DNA of 18,219 bases from DATCYZ01 sp036526195 (GCA_036526195.1 DATCYZ010000037.1:1-18219), one strand, 5' to 3'. Positions 1 through 7,701 are shown, counted from the stretch's first letter. Numbers and translations are program-made. The notes: a model not told the origin generated them from the letters alone.

Positions 1-531
1 ATCGGCATCGTGCCGCAGGACACGGTGCTGTTCAACGACACGGTGCGCTACAACATCCACTACGGCCGGCCGGAGGCGAGCGATGCCGAGGTGATCGAGG
101 CGGCGCGCGCGGCCCACATCCACGCGTTCATCGAGAGCCTGCCGAAGAAGTACGAGACCGCGGTCGGCGAGCGCGGGCTCAAGCTCTCGGGCGGGGAGAA
201 ACAGCGCGTGGCCATCGCGCGCGCGCTGCTCAAGGACCCGCGCATCCTGATCTTCGACGAGGCCACCTCCGCGCTCGACTCGAAGTCCGAGAAGGCGATC
301 CAGGCCGAACTGGCGCGCGCCGCCGAGGGGCGCACCACGCTGGTGATCGCGCACCGCCTCTCGACGGTGATGGATGCGGACCAGATCCTCGTGCTCGCGC
401 AAGGCGCGATCATCGAGCGCGGCACCCATGGCGAGTTGCTGGCCGCCGAGGGCGAGTACGCGCGCATGTGGGCCTTGCAGCAGCAGGCCGCGCAGGCGCA
501 GGCCGTGATCGAGCAGGCGCGCGCGGCATGA
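1..531 (+). CDS. ATM1-type ABC exporter, C-terminal ATPase part (5' end outside window)
   Basis: This is the C-terminal end of an ABC exporter with a fused membrane and ATPase domain; only the last 176 codons are in the window. The Q-loop (VPQDTVLFNDTVRYNI), the ABC signature LSGGEKQRVAIARAL, Walker B ILIFDEATSALD with its D-loop, and the H-loop IAHRLSTV are all present and intact. Walker A and the membrane helices lie upstream of the window. GERGLKLSGGEKQRVAIAR and the short alanine/glutamine-rich tail are typical of the ATM1/HMT1 group, which exports glutathione- or persulfide-linked compounds and metal conjugates across the inner membrane. The substrate cannot be read from this fragment. 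The stop is TGA and there is no premature stop. A generic MsbA-like exporter is the main alternative. Confidence 0.88.
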   Translation: MGIVPQDTVLFNDTVRYNIHYGRPEASDAEVIEAARAAHIHAFIESLPKKYETAVGERGLKLSGGEKQRVAIARALLKDPRILIFDEATSALDSKSEKAIQAELARAAEGRTTLVIAHRLSTVMDADQILVLAQGAIIERGTHGELLAAEGEYARMWALQQQAAQAQAVIEQARAA

Positions 532-539
532 TCCGCGCG
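520..539 (+). terminator. GC hairpin over the ABC transporter stop codon, possible terminator
   Basis: CGCGCGG and CCGCGCG form a 7-bp perfect stem around the six-base loop CATGAT, which contains the stop codon. No T-run follows, so intrinsic termination is doubtful. Such stems also arise by chance in DNA this rich in G and C. Confidence 0.2.
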
Positions 540-588
540 AGTTCGGCGCGGTTCTTCGTGCAAGACTCAAGGAGTTTTCTCTCAAGCC

Positions 589-618
589 TTGTTTTTGCTT
601 GCATTTTTGCCGTTTACT
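589..618 (+). promoter_or_regulatory. Possible promoter of the pbpG-type gene
   Basis: The 125-bp gap after the ABC gene contains a distinctly AT-rich island at about 571-625. TTGTTT (589-594) and TTTACT (613-618) are an 18-bp-spaced candidate -35/-10 pair, with 3/6 and 4/6 matches to the sigma-70 consensus. The evidence is mainly the local base composition and position upstream of a gene with its own ribosome binding site. Confidence 0.3.
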
Positions 619-656
619 GCATTAGACTCCCCGAACGCCTAAAGGGGATGGGGTCA

Positions 657-1523
657 ATGGCCGTACCGCATGCGCAGCGCGAGCTGCACCATCTGGAAAA
701 AATCGTCGCCATGGGCGCGCTGGTCGCGGTGCTCTTTCTCGCGGTCGGTTTCGCGCAGGCCGGCGACAAACTCAACCTCAAATCGGCCGCGGCCTTCGTG
801 CAGGACACCGGCAGCGGCACCGCGATCGTCGACAAGAACGGCGAAGCGCCGATGCCGATTGCCTCGATCACCAAGCTGATGACCGCCATGGTGGTGCTGG
901 ACGCGAAGCTGAACCTCGAGCAGCGCGTTGCCATCAGCACCGACGACATCGACACCGTCAAGGGCTCGCGCTCCAAGCTGCGCACCGGCTCGGTGCTGAC
1001 ACGCGACGAACTGCTGCTGATCGCGCTGATGGCGTCGGAGAATCGCGCGGCCTCCGCGCTCGGCCGCACCTATCCCGGCGGCACCCGCGCATTCATTGAT
1101 GCCATGAACGCCAAGGCGCGCGCGCTCGGCATGGGCAACTCGCATTTCGTCGATGCCACCGGCCTGTCGCCGGAGAACGTGGCGAGCGCGCAGGACCTGG
1201 CGCGCATGGTCGGCGCGGCGCACGGCTATCCGCTGATCCGCGAGTATTCGACGCGCGAGAGCGCCACCGTGGAAGCCTTCGGCCGCACGCTCGCCTACCG
1301 CAACACCAACGGCCTGGTGCGCAGCCCGAACTGGGACATCTCGGTGTCGAAGACCGGCTTCATCAGCGAGGCGGGTCGCTGCCTCGTCATGCAGGTGCGC
1401 GTCGGCGCGCGCGACCTGATCGTCGTGCTGCTCGATTCCTGGGGCAAGTATTCCCGGATCGGCGACGCGAACCGCATCCGCAAGTGGCTCGAGACGAGCG
1501 CCGCCAACGGCCTGCGCAGCTGA
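657..1523 (+). CDS. pbpG: D-alanyl-D-alanine endopeptidase, PBP7/PbpG type
   Basis: This is a serine-type penicillin-binding protein of low molecular mass that acts on peptidoglycan cross-links in the periplasm. All three active-site motifs are visible: SITK at residues 70-73, SEN at 127-129 and KTG at 232-234. A hydrophobic stretch (GALVAVLFLAVGFAQA) at about residues 20-35, ending in AQA, is a likely signal peptide. At 288 residues with no C-terminal beta domain it fits the PBP7 endopeptidase group rather than the DacA carboxypeptidases. ATG 657 was chosen because AAAGGGG lies 9 nt upstream; ATG 648 is too close to that site, and ATG 711 would remove the charged N-terminus before the signal. 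The C-terminus overlaps the next gene by 40 nt. Confidence 0.88.
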   Translation: MAVPHAQRELHHLEKIVAMGALVAVLFLAVGFAQAGDKLNLKSAAAFVQDTGSGTAIVDKNGEAPMPIASITKLMTAMVVLDAKLNLEQRVAISTDDIDTVKGSRSKLRTGSVLTRDELLLIALMASENRAASALGRTYPGGTRAFIDAMNAKARALGMGNSHFVDATGLSPENVASAQDLARMVGAAHGYPLIREYSTRESATVEAFGRTLAYRNTNGLVRSPNWDISVSKTGFISEAGRCLVMQVRVGARDLIVVLLDSWGKYSRIGDANRIRKWLETSAANGLRS

Positions 1524-2509
1524 GGCGCGCGCCGGCCGCGCGCCGGCCGCGGTCCGCACCGGCGGCTGATCCGGCGGCGCCCCCGCCGTCCCGGTTCCTC
1601 GAGGATGTCGTTGCCGGCCTGTCGCTGCCGCAGAAGTCGCTCGCGCCGAAATACTTCTATGACGCCGAGGGTAGCCGGCTGTTCGAGGCGATCTGCAGGC
1701 TGCGCGAGTACTACCCGACGCGCACCGAGCTCGCCATCACGCGGCGCCACCTCGAGGCGCTCGCGCGCTTCGCCGGCGCCGGTTGCGAGCTGATCGAGTA
1801 CGGCAGTGGCGAGGGGGTGAAGACGCGATTGCTGCTCGCCGGGTTGCGCCCGGTGCGCTACGTGCCGATCGACATCTCGGCAAGCGCACTCGAGGCGGCG
1901 GCGCGGCGCCTGCGGCGCGCCTTTCCCGCGCTAGACATCGTCCCCGTGGTCGGCGATTTCACCCGGCCGCTCGAGTTGCCCGCCTCGCGCGCGAAGCGCG
2001 CGCGCCGGCGGGTGGCGTACTTCCCGGGCTCGACCATCGGCAACCTGACCCCGCAGGAGGCCGAGGCGTTCCTGCGCATGACGCGCAGCCAGGTCGGCGC
2101 GGAGGGCGCCATGCTGGTCGGGGTCGACCTGAAGAAGGACGCCAACGTGCTGCATGCCGCCTACAACGACGCGAAAGGGGTCACCGCGGCCTTCAACCTG
2201 AACCTGCTCGCGCGCATGAACCGGGAACTGGGCGCCGATTTCGATCTTCGACGCTTCCGGCACTACGCCTTCTACAACGCCTCGCTCGGGCGTATCGAGA
2301 TGCACCTGGTGTCGCTCGCGCGCCAGCGGGTGCGCATCGGGCGGCATCGCTTCGCCTTCGACACCGGCGAGACCATCCACACCGAGAACTCCTACAAGTA
2401 CTCGGTCGAGGAGTTCCGTGAGTGCGCGGCGGCCGCGGGGTTCGTCGCGCGCCGCGTCTGGTGCGACCCAGGGCAGCGCTTCGCCGTGCACGGCCTGGAG
2501 GTAGCCTAG
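1484..2509 (+). CDS. egtD: L-histidine N-alpha-methyltransferase (EgtD family)
   Basis: It is predicted to trimethylate histidine with three S-adenosylmethionine molecules to give hercynine, the first step of ergothioneine synthesis in the cytosol. Family landmarks are PQKSLAPKYFYDAEGSRLFEAI near the start, the SAM-binding EYGSGEGVKTRLLL (from residue 105), PIDISASALE, FPGSTIGN with the substrate-binding Asn at about 187, and HTENSYK with Glu301 and Ser303. These match the Asn and Glu-x-Ser histidine-binding residues known for mycobacterial EgtD (321 residues; here 341). The only ATG/GTG/TTG in frame before the conserved core is GTG 1484, inside pbpG and without a clear ribosome binding site. 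It gives about 36 Pro/Arg/Ala-rich extra residues, so the true start is uncertain. No egtB-type sulfoxide synthase gene is in the window. Confidence 0.86.
   Translation: MARDERRQRPAQLRRAPAARRPRSAPAADPAAPPPSRFLEDVVAGLSLPQKSLAPKYFYDAEGSRLFEAICRLREYYPTRTELAITRRHLEALARFAGAGCELIEYGSGEGVKTRLLLAGLRPVRYVPIDISASALEAAARRLRRAFPALDIVPVVGDFTRPLELPASRAKRARRRVAYFPGSTIGNLTPQEAEAFLRMTRSQVGAEGAMLVGVDLKKDANVLHAAYNDAKGVTAAFNLNLLARMNRELGADFDLRRFRHYAFYNASLGRIEMHLVSLARQRVRIGRHRFAFDTGETIHTENSYKYSVEEFRECAAAAGFVARRVWCDPGQRFAVHGLEVA
1527..1548 (+). repeat. 11-bp perfect tandem duplication just after the pbpG stop
   Basis: GCGCGCCGGCC occurs twice back to back (1527-1537 and 1538-1548). The unit length is not a multiple of three and lies in the non-conserved N-terminal stretch of the egtD reading frame. 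It suggests replication slippage in the junction between the two genes. Confidence 0.8.
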
Positions 2510-2533
2510 CGCGGTGCCTCGCCGGTGCCGCGC
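2509..2533. terminator. Hairpin between convergent egtD and iclR genes, possible terminator
   Basis: GCGCGGTGCC and GGTGCCGCGC can pair as a 10-bp stem (two G-U pairs) around the loop TCGCC, starting at the last base of the egtD stop. No T-tract follows. The 80-bp convergent gap holds nothing else recognisable. Confidence 0.3.
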
Positions 2534-2589
2534 GTTGCTGGCGTCTTCCGGGTCACCGACGCGACGAAGCGGCGCGGGACCGGGCGCGC

Positions 2590-3402
2590 TCAGCGCGCGC
2601 CGATGCGCGCCACCGGGCGGTGGCCGACGGCGCGCGAGATGCGCTCCGCGCTTTCCTTTACCAGCGGCCCCCATTGCGTCTTCATGCGGTCCGCCGGCGT
2701 CGAGATCGACAGCGCCGCGATCATGCTGCCGCTGTCGTCGCGCACGCTGGCGGCGACGCAGCGCACGCCGAGCTCGGCCTCCTCGGCGTCGACCGCCCAG
2801 CCCTGGTTCTGCGTGCGCTCGAGTTCGCGCTCGAGCAGCGGCAGGGCAGACAGGGTGTTGCGCGTCTGCGCGGCGAGCCCGGTGCGCCTGGCGTAGTCGC
2901 GCAGCCGCGCGAAGCCGTCTTCCAGCAGGAACAGCTTGCCGGCCGCGGTGGCGTGCAGCGGCGCGCGCGCGCCGACCACGTGCACCACGCGCATCGCCGA
3001 GCGGCCGCTCGAGGTGCGCTCGACATAGACGATCTCGTCGCTGTCGCGCACCGAAAGGTTGACCGTCTCGCCGGTATGCGCGTGCACTTCGCGCATCACC
3101 GGCAGCGCCAGTTCGCGCACGCCGATGCGCGACTTCACGACGTTGCCGAGTTCGAGCAGGCGCATGCCGAGCCGGTAGGCGCCGGGTTCGACGCGGTCGA
3201 CCATGCGATCGCCGGTCATCGCCGACAGGATGCGGTGCGCCGTGGACGGGTGGAGCTTCGCGTGCTGCGCGATCTGCTTCAGCCCCAGGGGCTCCGGGTG
3301 CTGCGAGAGCACCTCGAGCAGCTTCATCATCCGCTCGATGACCTGGATCGGGTTCTTCTGTGGATCCTCGGCTTGGGTCGAAGGCATGGCGCGGCGCGTC
3401 AT
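2590..3402 (-). CDS. IclR-family transcriptional regulator
   Basis: This is a DNA-binding regulator of catabolic genes. The N-terminal winged helix-turn-helix covers about residues 17-75, with the recognition region LKQIAQHAKLHPSTAHRILS at 41-60. The C-terminal IclR effector domain follows, with PLHATAAGKLFL and the loop SIAALSIS-like segment (SMIAALSIST) that usually surrounds a small organic acid. The length (270 residues) is normal. Of the in-frame starts, TTG 3411, ATG 3402 and ATG 3387, none has a convincing ribosome binding site; ATG 3402 is a compromise. The gene is divergent from lutA with a 107-bp gap, so control of the lactate genes and of itself is likely, but the effector is not known. 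Confidence 0.88.
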   Translation of the reverse strand: MTRRAMPSTQAEDPQKNPIQVIERMMKLLEVLSQHPEPLGLKQIAQHAKLHPSTAHRILSAMTGDRMVDRVEPGAYRLGMRLLELGNVVKSRIGVRELALPVMREVHAHTGETVNLSVRDSDEIVYVERTSSGRSAMRVVHVVGARAPLHATAAGKLFLLEDGFARLRDYARRTGLAAQTRNTLSALPLLERELERTQNQGWAVDAEEAELGVRCVAASVRDDSGSMIAALSISTPADRMKTQWGPLVKESAERISRAVGHRPVARIGAR

Positions 3403-3413
3403 AAGTCGCAAGA

Positions 3414-3466
3414 GGGGCCGATTCTATCCCGCGATGTGAAATGGTGCGAGGGGGGCCGTGCTATCC
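3414..3466 (+). repeat. Direct repeat pair in the iclR-lutA gap
   Basis: GGGGCCGATTCTATCC (3414-3429) and GGGGCCGTGCTATCC (3452-3466) share GGGGCCG and CTATCC, with 3 or 2 bases between them. The copies start 38 bp apart and each overlaps one of the two divergent -10 candidates. They could be paired binding sites for the IclR protein or simply duplicated promoter DNA. Confidence 0.45.
3421..3426 (-). promoter_or_regulatory. Possible -10 element of the iclR gene
   Basis: On the minus strand this reads TAGAAT, 5/6 to the sigma-70 -10 consensus, about 18 bases upstream of the chosen ATG. No good -35 is visible at 16-18 bp. The leader would be very short. Confidence 0.35.
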
Positions 3467-3467
3467 T
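3459..3467 (+). promoter_or_regulatory. Probable extended -10 element of the lutAB operon
   Basis: TGCTATCCT is an extended -10 (TG, one base, then TATCCT, 4/6 to consensus) 42 bp upstream of the lutA ATG. No convincing -35 is seen, which fits an extended -10 promoter or one needing an activator. Confidence 0.4.
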
Positions 3468-3509
3468 CGCCCGCGCTTCACCGCTCCCCAGCCAGCCCAC
3501 GCGCGCCCC

Positions 3510-4247
3510 ATGAACGTCGCCCTGTTTGTCACCTGCCTCGTCGACCTGATGCGCCCGCGCATCGGCTTCGCGACGCTGGAACTGCTCGAAGCCGCCGGTT
3601 GCACGGTGACGGTGCCCGATGTGCAGACCTGCTGCGGCCAGCCCGGCTGGAATTCGGGCGATCGCGCCTCGGCGCGTGCGCTCGCCGAGCGCGTCATCGC
3701 GACCTTCGAGCCCTTCGAGTACGTCGTCGCCCCTTCGGGGTCCTGCGCCGGCATGCTGCGCACGCATTACGCCGACCTCTTCCCGGCGGATGCCGCCTGG
3801 CGCACGCGCGCCGAGGCGCTCGGCGCGAAGACCTTCGAACTCACCGATTTCCTCGTCAACGTGGCGAAGTTCAGCACGCCTGCGGGGGGCTGGACCGGCC
3901 GGGCGACCTATCACGATTCCTGCTCGGGCCTGCGCGAACTCGGCGTCAAGGCGCAGCCGCGCGCGCTGCTCGCGCGCCTGCCCGGGGTGCAACTCACCGA
4001 AATGAAGGACTGCGAGACCTGCTGCGGCTTCGGCGGCACCTTCTCGGTGAAGTTCGGCGAGATCGCCGGTGCCATGGCCGAGACCAAGTGCGGGCACATC
4101 GCCGACACCGGCGCCGAGGCCGTGGTGCTGGGCGACCTCGGCTGCATGCTGAACATCGAGGGCCGCCTGCGCCGGCGCGGCGATTCGACCACGCAGGTGC
4201 TGCACGTGGCCGAGGTGCTGGCGAGCGGCGGCGGGCAGGCGGACTGA
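3510..4247 (+). CDS. lutA: LutA/YkgE-type iron-sulfur subunit of L-lactate oxidation
   Basis: This is a cytosolic protein with two cysteine-rich CCG domains, of the kind also found in glycolate oxidase and heterodisulfide reductase subunits. In the Lut system it works with LutB and LutC to oxidise L-lactate to pyruvate. The first CCG motif (QTCCGQPGWNSG) has Cys41-Cys42; the second (CETCCGFGGTFSVKF) has Cys171-Cys172. The additional cysteines GSCAGM and HDSCSGLREL match the repeated cluster-binding pattern. The length of 245 residues is normal for YkgE/LutA. ATG 3510 begins exactly at the conserved MNVALFVTCLVD. It is the first gene of a two-gene operon whose stop overlaps the start of lutB (TGATG). 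Confidence 0.92.
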   Translation: MNVALFVTCLVDLMRPRIGFATLELLEAAGCTVTVPDVQTCCGQPGWNSGDRASARALAERVIATFEPFEYVVAPSGSCAGMLRTHYADLFPADAAWRTRAEALGAKTFELTDFLVNVAKFSTPAGGWTGRATYHDSCSGLRELGVKAQPRALLARLPGVQLTEMKDCETCCGFGGTFSVKFGEIAGAMAETKCGHIADTGAEAVVLGDLGCMLNIEGRLRRRGDSTTQVLHVAEVLASGGGQAD

Positions 4248-5683
4248 TGCACATCGCCTCGATCGCGTTCAAGTCCCGCGCCACGCGCGCGCTCGGCGAC
4301 ACGCAGTTGCAGGGCGTGCTCAAGCGCTACGGCTCGGGTTTCGCCGACAAGCGCGGCGCGGCGCGTGAGCGCTTCGGCGCCGAGGCCTTCGAGGCGCTGC
4401 GCGTGGCGAGCGCGGCGATCCGCGACCGCGCGCTGGAGAACCTCGATGCCTGGCTGCTGCGCTTCGAGGCCGAGGCAACGCGCCGCGGCACCACGGTGCT
4501 GTGGGCCGAGGACGCCGCCGCCGTGAACCGGCTGGTGCTGGAGATCTGCGCGCGCCACGCGGTGAAGAAGGCGATCAAGTCGAAGTCCATGGTCTCCGAG
4601 GAGGCGGGACTCAACACCGCGCTTGAGGAAAACGGCATCACGCCGGTGGAGACCGACCTCGGTGAATACATCATCCAGCTGGCGAAGGAACCGCCCTCGC
4701 ACATCATTGCGCCGGCGATCCACAAGGACAAGGACCAGGTCTCGGACCTGTTCGCGAAGCACCACGGCCGCCCGCGGCTGACCGACATCGAGGCGCTGAC
4801 GCGCGAGGCGCGGCTGATGCTGCGCGGGCATTTCCTCACGGCGGACCTCGGGGTGTCGGGCGGGAATTTCCTGGTGGCCGAGACCGGCTCGGTGGCGATC
4901 GTCACCAACGAGGGCAACGGGCGCATGGTGACCACCGTGCCGCGCGTGCATGTCGCGATCACCGGCATCGAGAAGGTGCTGCCGACGCTGGAGGACCTGT
5001 CGACGCTGAACCGCGTGCTGCCGCGCTCGGCCACCGGGCAGGACATCTCGAACTATTTTTCCATCCTCACCGGCCCGCGGCGCGAGGGCGATGCCGACGG
5101 CCCGGAGCACATGTACGTCATCCTGGTCGACGGCGGGCGCACCGAACTCATCGGCAGCGAGCTTTCGGAGATGCTGCGCTGCATCCGCTGCGGCGCCTGC
5201 ATGAACCATTGCCCCGTCTACCAGACCGTCGGCGGCCATGCCTACGGCTGGGTGTATCCCGGGCCGATGGGCTCAGTGCTCACGCCCGTGTTCAACGGCA
5301 TCGAGAACGCGCTCGACCTGCCGCAGGCCTCCACGCTCTGCGGCGCCTGCCATGTCGCCTGCCCGGTGCGCATCCCGCTGCCCGAGTTGCTGCGCCGCCT
5401 GCGCGAGCGACAGGTCGTGGCGCGCCTGCGGCCCTGGCAGGAGCGCGCGGGCATCGCCGCCTGGTCCTTTGTCGCGCAGCGACCGCGGCTGTACGCGCTG
5501 GCCACGGGCATCGCGGCGCGCGTGCTGCGCTTTCTCGGCGGCGCGAGCGGACGCATCACCCGCCTGCCCTTCGCCGCCGGCTGGACGCAGATGCGCGATT
5601 TTCCGGCGCCCGAGGGCCGCACGTTCCGCGATTTGTACGCGGCACGCAAGCCGCGCCGCACGGGGCAGTCGCTTACGCGCTAG
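4247..5683 (+). CDS. lutB: LutB/YkgF-type iron-sulfur subunit of L-lactate oxidation
   Basis: This is the large iron-sulfur subunit of the LutABC lactate-oxidation system. The N-terminal two thirds is the LUD-type domain (KSMVSEEAGLN, GVSGGNFLVAETGS, NEGNGRM). The ferredoxin-like region binds two 4Fe-4S clusters: CIRCGACMNHCP (Cys312, 315, 318, 322) and CGACHVACPV (Cys365, 368, 372). It is 478 residues long, close to E. coli YkgF. The ATG overlaps the lutA stop by one base, giving translational coupling. The next gene is on the opposite strand, so no lutC follows. Its TAG stop overlaps the TAG stop of mnmC. Confidence 0.93.
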   Translation: MHIASIAFKSRATRALGDTQLQGVLKRYGSGFADKRGAARERFGAEAFEALRVASAAIRDRALENLDAWLLRFEAEATRRGTTVLWAEDAAAVNRLVLEICARHAVKKAIKSKSMVSEEAGLNTALEENGITPVETDLGEYIIQLAKEPPSHIIAPAIHKDKDQVSDLFAKHHGRPRLTDIEALTREARLMLRGHFLTADLGVSGGNFLVAETGSVAIVTNEGNGRMVTTVPRVHVAITGIEKVLPTLEDLSTLNRVLPRSATGQDISNYFSILTGPRREGDADGPEHMYVILVDGGRTELIGSELSEMLRCIRCGACMNHCPVYQTVGGHAYGWVYPGPMGSVLTPVFNGIENALDLPQASTLCGACHVACPVRIPLPELLRRLRERQVVARLRPWQERAGIAAWSFVAQRPRLYALATGIAARVLRFLGGASGRITRLPFAAGWTQMRDFPAPEGRTFRDLYAARKPRRTGQSLTR

Positions 5684-7671
5684 TCCGCGCGGTGTCCGGA
5701 AGCGGCCGCCAGCGGCCGCCCGCGCGCCGCGCCGCGCACGATGAAGCGCCCCGGATCGAGCGCCTCGACGAGATCGCCCTCGAGCGGCAGCGGCTCGCCC
5801 TCGATCAGGCTGGCGAGCAGTTCCGCGCCGAGCGCGGACCACACCAGCCCGCGCGAGCCGTAGCCGTACGCCCCGTACAGGCCGGGGGCGCGCGCGAGGT
5901 CCCTGAGTCGCACCGGATCGCGCCCGTCCGCAGTCGCCGGCATGGCGCCGATCAGCGGCAGCCGGTCCGGCGAGACCGCGCGAAAGGCAACGCGGCCGTC
6001 GAGCGCCGCTGGATCCACGCCCTGCGCAAGCGCAGGATTCACGCCCTGCGCAAGCGCAGGATTCACGCCCTGCTCAAGCGCAGGCACCATGCGCGCCAGC
6101 CGCTCGAGGTTGCCGGCATGGCTGTCTTCGCGCAGCCGGGGATCGTCATCGTCAAAGTCGTAGCTCGCCCCGAGCATGCACAGCCCGTCGATCGCCGGCA
6201 ACAGCGCGCCGCCGCGCAGCACCACGGCGTGCGGTGCATCGATCCGCGCCGCGGGCAGGTGGCTCAGTTGCCCGCGCACGCTGCGCAGCGTCGCCGGCAC
6301 GCGCGGGGCAAGGGCACTGGCGCCGAGCGCGTTTGCCAGTACCACCACGGGCGCTTCAGCGATCACGACACCCGCGGTGTCGCGCACCTGCCAGCGCGCC
6401 TGCAAACGCTCGAGCGCCGCCACGTCGCAGTCGTACCGGGTTTCGAGGCGCGCGCCGCATGCCGCGAGCGAGGCCTCGACCAGCGTGACCGGGCGCATCC
6501 AGCCGGCCCCCGGAAACCACAGCCCGCCGGCGGCGAGCGCGAGCCCCGCATGTGCGGAGGCTTCCTCGCGCGTCACCGCCGAGACCCAGTCCGGGGGCAG
6601 CCCGAGTTGCGCCGCGGCGCTGCGCTGCGCGGCCTCCTCGCGCGCGTCGCGCGCCAGCTGCAGGACGCCGCAGCAATCCCAGCGCAGGCGCGCGCCGGCG
6701 GCCTCGAGCGCGCGCCAGCGCGCGAGCGCGGCGAGCGTCCCGGCGCGGGTCAGGCGCGCGAGGTGGCTGTCGTCCGGCGTCACCACCGGGTGGAACACCC
6801 CGGCATGGTTGCCCGAGGTTTCCGCCGCGGGGCGCGGCTGCCGGTCGATGAGCGTCACCTGCCAGCCGCGCGCGCAGAGCCGCTCGCAGACCGCCGCCCC
6901 GGCGAGTCCTGCGCCGATGACGATGGCGCGGCGATCGGCAGGCGAGGGGACGGTCGCGCGCGCGCGCCGTGGCGCGTGCCGCGCCACCGTCATCTCGCGC
7001 TTTGCGCCGAAGCCCGGCGCGAGTTCGACTTCGAAGCCGGCATCGGCAATCGCCTCGCGCACGCCGCGCGCAGCGCTCCAGGTGGCTGCCGTCGCGCCCG
7101 GCACGGCCAGCCGCGCGAGGCCGCGCATCATTGCGGCATCCCACAGTTCGGGGTTCTTCGCTGGCGAAAAGCCGTCGAGGTAAAAGGCGTCGGCCGCCAG
7201 CCGCAGGCGCGGCACCGTGCGCACCGCATCGCCGAACACCAGCGTCAGCACCACGCGGCCGGCGTCGAACTCGAGCCGGTGCACGCCCGGCACCAGCAGC
7301 GGCCAGCACGCCTCGAGTTCCGCGGCGCGCGGCGCGAAGGCCTGCAGGCGCGCGTGCAGCGCCGCGAGGTCCGCGCGGCGGAACGGGTGTTTCTCGAGGG
7401 AGACGTAATCGAGGCGCGCGCAGCGCCCGGGATCGTCGCGCCACGCCTGCCAGGTGGCGAGGAAGTTCAGCCCGAGGCCGAAGCCGGTCTCGAGGATCGT
7501 GAAGCGCGCGCGTTCGCGCCAGCGATCGGGCAGCCGGTTGCCGCCGAGGAACACGTGGTTCGCCTGCGCCGTGCCGCCGTCGGCGCTGTGGTAGATGTCA
7601 CCGTGGGCCGCGGACCAGGGCGTGCCCGCGGCGGTGAAGGCGAGGGCTGCGGGTTCGAGCGGCGTGCTCAA
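5680..7671 (-). CDS. mnmC: Bifunctional tRNA mnm5(s2)U34 biosynthesis protein MnmC
   Basis: This fused enzyme completes the mnm5(s2)U modification at wobble position 34 of tRNA. The C-terminal FAD oxidase removes the carboxymethyl group and the N-terminal SAM methyltransferase (MnmD) methylates the product. The SAM motif ETGFGLGLNF begins at residue 61, LDGFSPAKNPELW with Asp166 marks the methyltransferase active site, and VIGAGLAGAA (251-260) is the FAD-binding glycine motif. Its 663 residues match E. coli MnmC (668). The start is TTG; no ATG or GTG in frame gives a complete MnmD domain. Oddities are three direct 8-residue repeats (about 530-553, unit ALAQGVNP) and a 10-bp tandem duplication near the C-terminus. 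Confidence 0.93.
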   Translation of the reverse strand: MSTPLEPAALAFTAAGTPWSAAHGDIYHSADGGTAQANHVFLGGNRLPDRWRERARFTILETGFGLGLNFLATWQAWRDDPGRCARLDYVSLEKHPFRRADLAALHARLQAFAPRAAELEACWPLLVPGVHRLEFDAGRVVLTLVFGDAVRTVPRLRLAADAFYLDGFSPAKNPELWDAAMMRGLARLAVPGATAATWSAARGVREAIADAGFEVELAPGFGAKREMTVARHAPRRARATVPSPADRRAIVIGAGLAGAAVCERLCARGWQVTLIDRQPRPAAETSGNHAGVFHPVVTPDDSHLARLTRAGTLAALARWRALEAAGARLRWDCCGVLQLARDAREEAAQRSAAAQLGLPPDWVSAVTREEASAHAGLALAAGGLWFPGAGWMRPVTLVEASLAACGARLETRYDCDVAALERLQARWQVRDTAGVVIAEAPVVVLANALGASALAPRVPATLRSVRGQLSHLPAARIDAPHAVVLRGGALLPAIDGLCMLGASYDFDDDDPRLREDSHAGNLERLARMVPALEQGVNPALAQGVNPALAQGVDPAALDGRVAFRAVSPDRLPLIGAMPATADGRDPVRLRDLARAPGLYGAYGYGSRGLVWSALGAELLASLIEGEPLPLEGDLVEALDPGRFIVRGAARGRPLAAASGHRAD
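5701..5720. repeat. 10-bp perfect tandem duplication in the 3' end of mnmC
   Basis: AGCGGCCGCC occurs twice back to back. The unit is not a multiple of three and sets the last dozen codons of mnmC, so the C-terminal tail probably differs from that of relatives. Confidence 0.8.
6013..6084. repeat. Three 24-bp tandem repeats inside mnmC, each with an internal palindrome
   Basis: Three units run at 6013-6036, 6037-6060 and 6061-6084; neighbouring units differ by one or two bases. Units 1 and 2 contain the perfect inverted repeat CCTGCGCAAGCGCAGG; unit 3 has one arm changed (CCTGCTCAAGCGCAGG). Because 24 is a multiple of three, mnmC stays in frame and gains repeated ALAQGVNP octapeptides. Confidence 0.93.
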
Positions 7672-7701
7672 GGGGCGTCCGGCGCCGGAATCATGCCAAT
7701 A

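Noticed and set aside
3458..4246. Upstream extension of the lutB frame through lutA
   Set aside because: The translated extension is Arg-rich nonsense in the wrong frame of lutA; the ATG at 4247 starts the conserved LutB sequence.
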